Assembly (NCBI GenBank): GCA_963610045.1
Contig: CAVDMS010000048.1
Coordinates: 1-12,167 of the forward strand
DNA from: F23-B02 sp963610045
Lineage (GTDB): Bacteria > Bacillota > Clostridia > Oscillospirales > Oscillospiraceae
Length of the DNA stretch: 12,167 nt
Direction of reading: 5' to 3'
Each line of letters starts with the position of its first letter. Within the stretch, counting starts at the first letter, position 1. A program made the position numbers and the translations under genes. Shown here piece by piece: positions 6,784-12,167 of this stretch. The notes beneath the pieces were generated by a model that saw nothing but the letters and a program-made list of their open reading frames with translations, was not told the DNA's origin and did not search any database.

Positions 6784-6793
6784 GGAGCTTGCC

Positions 6794-9004
6794 TTGAAAG
6801 TTTTACATCTTATATCGGGAGGAGACTCCGGCGGCGCCAAGACGCACGTTCTGTCGCTGCTCTCCGACCTCAACAAAAGCATACAGGCGGATCTCGTCTG
6901 CTACATGGAAGCGGGCTTTTCCGAGGAGGCAAGGCAAAGGGGTATTCCCATAACCGTGCTTTCCGGCAGCTTTGCATCGGGGCTTCGGGCGACGAAGAGG
7001 ATCATACGGGACGGCGGCTATGAGCTTGTACATTGCCACGGCAGCCGTGCAAACCTCATCGGCTGCATACTGAAGCGGGACTTTGACATTCCCTTTATCA
7101 GCACCGTCCACAGCGACTACAAGCTCGATTACCTCGGCCGTCCGCTTGCCCAGATAAGCTACGGCGTACTCAACGAGATCGCCCTGCGCAGGATGAACTA
7201 CCGTGTCTGCGTCTCCGATCAGATGATCGATACGCTGATCTCACGCAGGTTTAAGCCCAACGATATGTACGCCATATATAACGGCATCGACTTCTCAATG
7301 CCGCCGCCGAAGCTTGACCGCACGCAGTGGCTCTCGTCTATCGGCTGCGACTTTGCCCCCGACGACGTTATCGTCGGCATCGCCGCCCGCCTTGACCCGG
7401 TAAAGAACGTCTCCGCACTCGTGAGTGCGTTTGCCGAGGCTTCCCGCACGAACCCGAAGCTCAAGCTCTTCATCGCCGGAGAGGGGCAGGAGCGTGAAGC
7501 GCTCGTCGCTCTCGCCGAGGAAAAGGGCGTTGCGGACAAGGTGTTCTTTGCCGGTTGGCTCTCGCCCATGGACGGCTACTACTCCAGCGTTGACATTAAC
7601 GTCATCTGCTCCCTTTCCGAGACCTTTCCTTACGCCGTCACCGAGGCGGCAAGGGCAAAGATACCGACCGTCGCAAGCCGTGTCGGAGGTCTGCCGAAGC
7701 TCATAATCCCCGAAAAGACGGGACTGCTGTTCGAGCCGACCGACATCAAGACCTTTGCCGAGTGCCTTTCCCGCCTTGCGGGGGATGCCGAGCTGCGCAA
7801 AAGGCTCGGCGATGCGGTCTATGAAAAGGCAAAGCGGGAGTTTTCGACCGAAAACACCTGTAGGCGGCAGCTTGAGATATACGCCTCCGTCATTCGCCGC
7901 TATAAGGCAAAGCGCGAGAAGCTTCACTGCGGAACGGTCATCTGCGGGGCTTACGGTCACGGCAACGCAGGCGACGAGGCGATCCTTGCGGAAATGATTC
8001 GACAGCTGTACTCCGTTTCTCCCGACATGGAGGTGACGGTCATCTCCAAAAACCCGAAGAAAACAAGGCAGCTGCATAAGGTCAATGCCCTTGCACGGAG
8101 CAACATTCTCGGCATCGAGCGCCTTTTCCGCCGAACGAAGCTCTATATAAACGGCGGCGGCAGTCTCATTCAGGACGTGACGAGCCGCAGGAGCCTTTAC
8201 TACTACCTCTACACAATAGCGAGCGCCAAGAAAAAAGGCTGCTCCGTCCAGATGTACGGCTGCGGCATAGGGCCGCTGCTGTACGACATCGACCGCAGGC
8301 AGGCGGTAAACGTCATAGACCGCTATGTCGATACCGTAACGCTGCGTGATCCGGACAGCATGAGGGCGCTTAAAGCCATGGGCGTAACGAAGCCGAAAAC
8401 GATTCTTGCGGCGGATCCCGTCGTTTCGGTCGAGCCGGCTGACGAGGCGCAGGTTTTGAAGCTTATGAGAGAATACGGCATGGAGCCGAACGGAAGCTAC
8501 ATCTGCCTGAGCCTGCGGCGTTGGCGTGGCTTTGTGGAAAAGGCGCCGGAGATCGCCGAGGCGCTCAGGCTCATAAATCGGCGCTTCGGCTTTGTGCCGG
8601 TGTTCCTGCCGATGAACGCAAGCGAGGATGAGGGCGCAAATCGCCTTGTTGCCGAGCTGTACGGTAAAAAATGCATCATGCTCGACGTTATCAGAATGCC
8701 GGAGCTTGCGATGGGGCTTATGTCCCGAATGAAGGCCGTTGCTTCAATGCGTCTGCATGCTGCGCTGTATGCCGCAAGCTGCGGAACGCCGCTCGTCGGC
8801 ATCAGCTACGACCCGAAGGTCAGGTCATTTATCCGCTACACCGACAGCGGGATCGCACTGGAGCTTGAGAATCTTGACGCCGAAATGCTTGAGGCGGCGA
8901 TCGCAACGGTATGCTCGGAGCCCGGGCAGCAGAGAGAGACGCTTACTTTGAAAACCGCCGAGAGGAAGAACATCGAGCAGGCGGCGATCCTTTATAACGC
9001 ATAG
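6794..9004 (+). CDS. Glycosyltransferase (GT4) fused to CsaB-like polysaccharide pyruvyltransferase
   Basis: A 736-residue two-domain enzyme. Residues 1-370 are a GT-B glycosyltransferase of the GT4 type: GGAKTHV at 13-19, YNGID at 162-166, AARLDPVKN at 197-205, and the EX7E nucleotide-sugar motif from Glu276 to Glu284 (ETFPYAVTE). Residues ~378-730 match CsaB polysaccharide pyruvyltransferase: GAYGHGNAGDEAI at 385-397, NGGGSLIQD at 453-461, a GCGIGPL segment at 489-495 and SMRLHAALYAASCGTPLVGI at 651-670. CsaB adds a ketal-linked pyruvate to secondary cell-wall polymers, which anchor S-layer-homology proteins. The fusion suggests sugar transfer and pyruvylation of one glycan, acting in the cytoplasm on a lipid-linked precursor. 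TTG at 6794 is chosen because AAGGAG lies 6 bases upstream. It leads a three-gene unit. Confidence 0.93.
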   Translation: MKVLHLISGGDSGGAKTHVLSLLSDLNKSIQADLVCYMEAGFSEEARQRGIPITVLSGSFASGLRATKRIIRDGGYELVHCHGSRANLIGCILKRDFDIPFISTVHSDYKLDYLGRPLAQISYGVLNEIALRRMNYRVCVSDQMIDTLISRRFKPNDMYAIYNGIDFSMPPPKLDRTQWLSSIGCDFAPDDVIVGIAARLDPVKNVSALVSAFAEASRTNPKLKLFIAGEGQEREALVALAEEKGVADKVFFAGWLSPMDGYYSSVDINVICSLSETFPYAVTEAARAKIPTVASRVGGLPKLIIPEKTGLLFEPTDIKTFAECLSRLAGDAELRKRLGDAVYEKAKREFSTENTCRRQLEIYASVIRRYKAKREKLHCGTVICGAYGHGNAGDEAILAEMIRQLYSVSPDMEVTVISKNPKKTRQLHKVNALARSNILGIERLFRRTKLYINGGGSLIQDVTSRRSLYYYLYTIASAKKKGCSVQMYGCGIGPLLYDIDRRQAVNVIDRYVDTVTLRDPDSMRALKAMGVTKPKTILAADPVVSVEPADEAQVLKLMREYGMEPNGSYICLSLRRWRGFVEKAPEIAEALRLINRRFGFVPVFLPMNASEDEGANRLVAELYGKKCIMLDVIRMPELAMGLMSRMKAVASMRLHAALYAASCGTPLVGISYDPKVRSFIRYTDSGIALELENLDAEMLEAAIATVCSEPGQQRETLTLKTAERKNIEQAAILYNA

Positions 9005-9022
9005 TATCAGGAGGAGATGGCG

Positions 9023-9634
9023 ATGATAAGAACAGCCGTTTTGGTATCCGGCAACGGAGCAAGACTTCAATGCGTTCTCGATTCAATGTATTTCGGAGAG
9101 ATCCCCGACTTTGAGCTTACGGCGGTCATAATGACGGAGGCAAACCCCTATGCGCTGCGCCGTGCGAAAAATGCCGGCATTCCCGCCTACGTCGTGGAGA
9201 CCTCGGATTTCCCCACAAAGCTCAGCTACAGCATGGCAATAGCCAACAAGCTGCGCGACATGGATATTGATCTCGTTGTGCTTGCGGGCTACGATGTGCC
9301 CCTCGGCGTTGTGGCGACGCAGTTTAAGAGCAGGATAATCGGAGTGTACCCGTCCCTCATCCCCGCCTTCGAGGGCAATGAGAACCCCGTCAGGGCAGCG
9401 CTTGAGCGAGGCTGCAAGCTCACGGGAGCCACGGCGTACTTTGCGAACATCGACGGCGGCATCGGTGCGATAATCGCACAGCACCCCGTCGCTGTAAAGC
9501 AGGGCGACGATGTGGAAAGCCTCTCTAACCGGATCATGGAGGAGGCGGAGTGGAAGCTCCTGCCCAAGGCAATAGGCCTGTATTGCAGGGGCAAGCTTGA
9601 GATACACGGCGAAAGAGTAGTTATAAAGGAGTAA
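9023..9634 (+). CDS. PurN-like formyltransferase-fold protein with altered active site
   Basis: A 203-residue protein with the fold of glycinamide ribonucleotide formyltransferase (PurN, ~200 residues). It keeps the N-terminal phosphate loop region (VLVSGNGARLQ, 6-16), the LVVLAGY strand (85-91) and a PSLIPAFEG segment (110-118). The catalytic NxH of PurN is missing: NIHPSL is replaced by GVYPSL, with Gly107 and Tyr109 in the Asn and His positions. The later Asp motif is also rearranged (NIDGGIG, 142-148). It may bind a purine-pathway ligand without formyl transfer, or catalyse something else. ATG at 9023 is preferred over 9017 because AGGAGG at 9009-9014 gives 8-base spacing. It lies 18 bases after the GT-CsaB gene. 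Confidence 0.85.
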   Translation: MIRTAVLVSGNGARLQCVLDSMYFGEIPDFELTAVIMTEANPYALRRAKNAGIPAYVVETSDFPTKLSYSMAIANKLRDMDIDLVVLAGYDVPLGVVATQFKSRIIGVYPSLIPAFEGNENPVRAALERGCKLTGATAYFANIDGGIGAIIAQHPVAVKQGDDVESLSNRIMEEAEWKLLPKAIGLYCRGKLEIHGERVVIKE

Positions 9635-9639
9635 AAATT

Positions 9640-9843
9640 ATGGAGATCACACTGAAAATCGACGGAATGATGTGCGGTGGCTGCGAAAAGAGAGTACACA
9701 ACGCACTTATGGCGCTGTCCGGCGTAACGGCAGCGGAGGTGTCCCACGAGAAGGGTACCGCCGTCGTGACGACTGACGGAACGGTCGAAAAGAGCGCACT
9801 CGAAACCGCAGTGCTGAATCAGGGCTACGACATCGTAGGCTGA
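9640..9843 (+). CDS. CopZ-like heavy-metal-associated (HMA) domain protein
   Basis: A 67-residue single-domain protein with the HMA signature GMMCGGC at 9-15, whose Cys12 and Cys15 would bind copper(I) or a similar soft metal. The beta-alpha-beta-beta-alpha-beta order is readable (ITLKIDGM, CEKRVHNALMAL, VTAAEVS, GTAVVTT, LETAVLNQGYDIV), and the length is typical of CopZ chaperones. It has an excellent AAAGGAG site 8 bases before ATG, overlapping the end of the PurN-like gene, so it is the last gene of the rightward unit. No copper ATPase or CsoR-type regulator is present nearby, so the metal and partner cannot be assigned. Confidence 0.93.
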   Translation: MEITLKIDGMMCGGCEKRVHNALMALSGVTAAEVSHEKGTAVVTTDGTVEKSALETAVLNQGYDIVG

Positions 9844-9845
9844 TT

Positions 9846-9874
9846 TCGGCAACCGAGAGGAGAATCCTTGCCGA
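9846..9874 (+). other. Hairpin after the HMA gene, possible weak terminator
   Basis: TCGGCAA (9846-9852) pairs with TTGCCGA (9868-9874) around a 15-base loop, three bases after the HMA stop. No U-tract follows, so it may stabilise the mRNA end rather than terminate. Transcripts would otherwise run into the MITE and the bidirectional terminator at 10137-10179. Confidence 0.35.
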
Positions 9875-9886
9875 GACGAATGCGTA

Positions 9887-10127
9887 AGGATCTCTCCCTC
9901 AGTCAGCTTCGCTGACAGCTCCCTCGTCAGAGGGAGCCATGAGATCGTGCGAGTCTCGCTGCGGCATAAAGAACGGGCTGCTGTGCTGCTTTTTGGGCTA
10001 AGGAAAACGAGCGTTACTGCATATCTTAAAGCTTTCCTCATGGCGAAAAACGCCCTCCATTCTCATGCCTCCCTCTGACGAGGGAGGTGTCAAAATCGTA
10101 AGATTTTGACGGAGGGAGAGAAAGCCT
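9887..10127. mobile_element. MITE-like element at right junction, intact TA-flanked copy
   Basis: The 241-bp copy begins AGGATCTCTCCCTC and ends GAGGGAGAGAAAGCCT, and is bracketed by TA dinucleotides (9885-9886 and 10128-10129). This is the target duplication expected for Tc1/mariner/IS630-type MITEs. Its ends are thus better formed than those of the left copy, which lacks the inner TA. It has no transposase and no convincing ORF; reading frames across it are low-complexity products of the palindromes. It would be moved only by a transposase encoded elsewhere. The large inverted repeat stops at 9891, four bases inside its inner end. Confidence 0.78.
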
Positions 10128-10136
10128 TAGATTCAT

Positions 10137-10179
10137 TAAACGTAAAAAAGACGGCTTTTGCCGTCTTTTTTTACGTTTA
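10137..10179. terminator. Long palindromic terminator after DUF378 gene (right copy)
   Basis: Mirror of 1989-2031: TAAACGTAAAAAAGACGGC pairs with GCCGTCTTTTTTTACGTTTA around TTTT. It is strong in both directions and would also stop read-through from the HMA operon. Confidence 0.9.
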
Positions 10180-10395
10180 ATGCTCGTCTCCGTCGACGCA
10201 GCCGTCGTGCTTAAAGAGCAGGGAAATGCACCAGAGCGCCGCAAGTCCGACCAGAGTGTATATTACACGGCTGACCGTTGCTGTCTGTCCGCCGCATATC
10301 CAAGCCACGATGTCGAAGCGGAACAGACCGATGCTGCCCCAGTTGATACCGCCGATGATGCTCAGAATAAGAGCGATCCGGTCTATGACCATCAT
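10177..10395 (-). CDS. DUF378-family small membrane protein (right copy)
   Basis: Identical 72-residue product to the left-arm gene: two transmembrane helices and the GGINWGSIGLF motif, with ATG at 10395 behind GAGGTG. It is convergent with the HMA operon across the MITE and terminator. Function is unknown. Whether this is a second gene or the same gene assembled twice depends on the status of the inverted repeat. Confidence 0.83.
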   Translation of the reverse strand: MMVIDRIALILSIIGGINWGSIGLFRFDIVAWICGGQTATVSRVIYTLVGLAALWCISLLFKHDGCVDGDEH

Positions 10396-10466
10396 ATTTA
10401 ACACCTCATTTCGCATTTAGTTTGTGCGGATTATGAAATGTCATTCAGGAAAAAATTTCGATTCGA

Positions 10467-10616
10467 CAAAAGTAGTGCCGCTTCGCTCTTTACAAAGCGG
10501 GCAAAGGGCGGTATTATCTAAGCACAGCTTATCCAATTGGTCCCGTTTTCGGGACCCGGCTCATATCTTTATCCCACAACCCTGTTTGGCAGGCCGCTTT
10601 GCGGTCTGCTCTTTTT
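10467..10616 (+). ncRNA. Candidate structured RNA, 6S-like rod (right copy)
   Basis: Here the RNA reads on the plus strand. Pairing blocks are: closing stem 10467-10481 with 10601-10615; CAAA 10493-10496 with TTTG 10585-10588; GGG 10499-10501 with CCC 10580-10582; GGG 10506-10508 with CCC 10573-10575. The 5' side of the bubble has the TAAGC/GCTTA hairpin at 10519-10531, and the apical stem is 10539-10556. The closing stem and the terminator hairpin are mutually exclusive, which fits an RNA that refolds after termination. Homology to 6S RNA is inferred from shape only, and the 5' end is uncertain (about 10444-10467). Confidence 0.4.
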
Positions 10617-10621
10617 ATTTT
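10589..10621 (+). terminator. Intrinsic terminator of the RNA candidate (right copy)
   Basis: GCAGGCCGC (10589-10597), TTT, GCGGTCTGC (10601-10609), then a T-rich tract reaching 10621. It overlaps the last bases of the convergent CLC gene. Confidence 0.7.
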
Positions 10622-11873
10622 AAAGCGCATGACGGTTTATAAACTCCGCCCTCGTTTTTGAGTACATTATCTTCTGACTGCTGTACAGTCCGTAGTAGCC
10701 GGACAGCATATACGAGATGCCGCACGCCAGTGCGCAATAGATGAGATTCTCCGAGCCGAACAGCTCAACGCTCAGAATGATCGACGCAATGGGGCAGTTG
10801 ACCGCACCGCAGAACACCGCAATGAGTCCCAACGACGCCGCAAAGGGCGCCGAAAGTCCGATGATCGGACCCACAACGCAGCCGAGCGTCGCACCGATAA
10901 AGAAGGTCGGCACGATCTCGCCGCCTTTAAAGCCGCAGCCGATGGTGACGGCGGTAAACAGTATCTTCCACAGAAACGCCCAGTCGGGCGCTTTACCGGC
11001 GGTGAGCGCCGCCTCGATAACGTCGGTGCCGGCGCCGTTGTAGGCGGTGCTGCCAACAAGGAAGGTCAGCGCAATGAGTATGACGCCGCCGACGGCTCCC
11101 CGCAAAAACGGGTTTTTGACCGCAGCGGAGGCTATGCGCTCGCTCTTGTGCATCACGACGCAGAACAGCATACTCACCACGGCGCACAGCACGGAGAGTA
11201 TGACGACCTTCATTATGACCACAACGTCCATCGGCACAAAGCCCACCATAAAGCTCATCGGCACGATGCCGCAGAGCCTCGAAACGGCGTAGGCAACGAG
11301 CGACGACACGAGGCAGGGTATGAACGCCGAGTAGTACAGGATGCCGACGGAGATGACCTCAAGCGCAAAAATCGTCGCCGTGAGCGGCGTTCCGAACAGC
11401 GCCGCAAAGACTGCGCTCATGCCGGACAGCGTTATGATGCGCATATCCTTTTCGTCAAGCCCCAAAAGCGAGCCGACGCCGTAGCCCATGCTTCCTCCGA
11501 TCTGCAGCGCCGCGCCCTCTCGTCCCGCAGAGCCGCCCAAAAGGTGCGTCACAGCAGTCGAGATAAAGATTATCGGCACGAGCAGGATCGGCAGGCGCTC
11601 GCCCTCGTGGATGGAGTCTATGATGTTATTGGTACCCTCGCCCTCCAAATTGCTTATCCAGTACAGTCCGGCGATGAGGACGCCGCCCACCGGCAGCAGG
11701 TATATGAGCCACGGATTTGCTTGGCGTATCTCCGTTGCGCTCGTCACGGCAAGGTTAAAGGCTGTACCGACGAGTCCGCACACGGCTCCCACGACGGTCG
11801 CAAGCAGCAGCCAGCGGTAAAAGGTGCGGAAGTATCTGCCCGCATACAGAATTTTCTCTTTTAGCTCCGACAC
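10620..11873 (-). CDS. CLC-family anion transporter, probably fluoride/proton antiporter type (right copy)
   Basis: Product identical to the left-arm transporter: 417 residues from GTG at 11873, with an AAGGAGG ribosome site, GREGA gate, GEGTNN in place of GSGIP, and KGGE motif. It is convergent with the RNA candidate and divergent from the PH-domain gene. If the arm is real, the cell carries two unmutated copies; if it is an assembly duplicate there is one. Confidence 0.88.
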   Translation of the reverse strand: MSELKEKILYAGRYFRTFYRWLLLATVVGAVCGLVGTAFNLAVTSATEIRQANPWLIYLLPVGGVLIAGLYWISNLEGEGTNNIIDSIHEGERLPILLVPIIFISTAVTHLLGGSAGREGAALQIGGSMGYGVGSLLGLDEKDMRIITLSGMSAVFAALFGTPLTATIFALEVISVGILYYSAFIPCLVSSLVAYAVSRLCGIVPMSFMVGFVPMDVVVIMKVVILSVLCAVVSMLFCVVMHKSERIASAAVKNPFLRGAVGGVILIALTFLVGSTAYNGAGTDVIEAALTAGKAPDWAFLWKILFTAVTIGCGFKGGEIVPTFFIGATLGCVVGPIIGLSAPFAASLGLIAVFCGAVNCPIASIILSVELFGSENLIYCALACGISYMLSGYYGLYSSQKIMYSKTRAEFINRHAL

Positions 11874-11906
11874 GTTCCGACCTCCTTTGCTCTCTACAGC
11901 CACAAT

Positions 11907-11935
11907 AATATATAACCAAAGCAGCCGTTTGTCCA
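11907..11935 (-). promoter_or_regulatory. Promoter for the CLC gene (right copy)
   Basis: Minus-strand TGGACA (11930-11935) and TATATT (11907-11912), 17-base spacer; mirror of 233-261. Confidence 0.65.
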
Positions 11936-11984
11936 GTTAATTTAGAAAAGCTTGCCGCAGACGCAAAATATTGTGCGCTCTCTC

Positions 11985-12013
11985 TTGATTTTTTCGCTCG
12001 GATTATGTACAAT
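11985..12013 (+). promoter_or_regulatory. Promoter for the PH-domain gene (right copy)
   Basis: TTGATT (11985-11990), 17 bases, TACAAT (12008-12013), about 31 bases before the ATG at 12045 and followed by AAGGAG near 12030. Confidence 0.7.
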
Positions 12014-12044
12014 ATAGGAAATGCAATTTAAGGAGTTGGCGCAA

Positions 12045-12167
12045 ATGGCAAAGCTCGTATCCAAAATCAAAGAGATTTGGCACGACCGCAAGAGATTTCT
12101 CGGTATGCCCATCACCTTTACGAGATACGCTCTCAGCGAGGACCGCTTTTTCGTGCGCAAGGGTCTG
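12045..12167 (+). CDS. PH-domain-like protein, N-terminal fragment cut by the window edge (right copy)
   Basis: Same 41 codons as at the left end, read outward from ATG 12045 with AAGGAG upstream. The open frame continues past the last base. Family assignment (bacterial PH domain) rests on the RYALSEDRFFV pattern and is from memory. Both fragments stop at the identical codon (Leu41), which bears on the assembly question. Confidence 0.7.
   Translation, partial: MAKLVSKIKEIWHDRKRFLGMPITFTRYALSEDRFFVRKGL

Larger units (their letters stand above)
9891..12167. repeat. Right arm of the 2,277-bp perfect inverted repeat
   Basis: Exact mirror of 1-2277 as far as I could compare. It contains the MITE body, DUF378 gene, RNA candidate, CLC gene and truncated PH-domain gene in inverted order. 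It ends at the same base of the PH-domain gene as the left arm. Confidence 0.97.

Noticed and set aside
2041..10127. Composite transposon bounded by inverted MITE copies
   Set aside because: No transposase, no cargo-type genes, and no target duplication joining the outer ends; the core genes look like ordinary chromosomal operons. A flip between copies remains possible and is treated under findings.

Overview
The window looks like chromosomal DNA of a gut-type Firmicute, most plausibly Oscillospiraceae/Ruminococcaceae. This is inferred from the GC-rich coding sequence with AAGGAG-type ribosome sites, GTG and TTG starts, sigma-A-like promoters, and a short GAGGGAGAGA-ended repeat of a style I recall from that group. 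No rRNA, tRNA, transposase, phage gene or CRISPR array was seen.

The dominant feature is an inverted repeat that reaches both ends of the window. Bases 1-2277 and 9891-12167 appear to be exact reverse complements (position x pairs with 12168-x). Each arm holds, from outside in: the first 41 codons of a PH-domain-like protein, a CLC-type (probably fluoride) transporter, a candidate structured RNA on the opposite strand, a DUF378 membrane protein, a strong palindromic terminator, and a ~240-bp MITE-like element. The arms end exactly inside the inner tip of that element, and both window ends are cut at the mirror-image base of the same gene. Either a real MITE-mediated inverted duplication or inversion, or an assembly artefact caused by the MITE, would produce this. 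The artefact explanation deserves priority, so counts of arm genes should not be read as true copy number.

The unique centre (2278-9890) holds two divergent transcription units separated by 81 bp. Leftward: a histidine phosphatase-GNAT fusion, a calcineurin-like phosphoesterase with an SH3-like tail, a YgiQ-family radical SAM protein and a DUF1294 membrane protein. These genes overlap or are separated by only a few bases, so they are probably one translationally coupled operon. Rightward: a two-domain glycosyltransferase/CsaB-like pyruvyltransferase, a PurN-like protein that lacks the family's catalytic Asn and His, and a CopZ-like metal-binding domain protein. The two units are driven by near-consensus promoters pointing at each other, with overlapping -10 boxes.

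Functionally the centre mixes cell-wall polymer decoration (GT-CsaB), housekeeping or regulatory hydrolases, and small metal or membrane proteins. No single pathway ties them together. The best candidates for undescribed biology are the inverted structure itself, the GT-CsaB fusion, the altered PurN paralogue, the phosphatase-GNAT fusion and the 6S-like RNA candidate. I did not find a recognisable new defence or mobile system.
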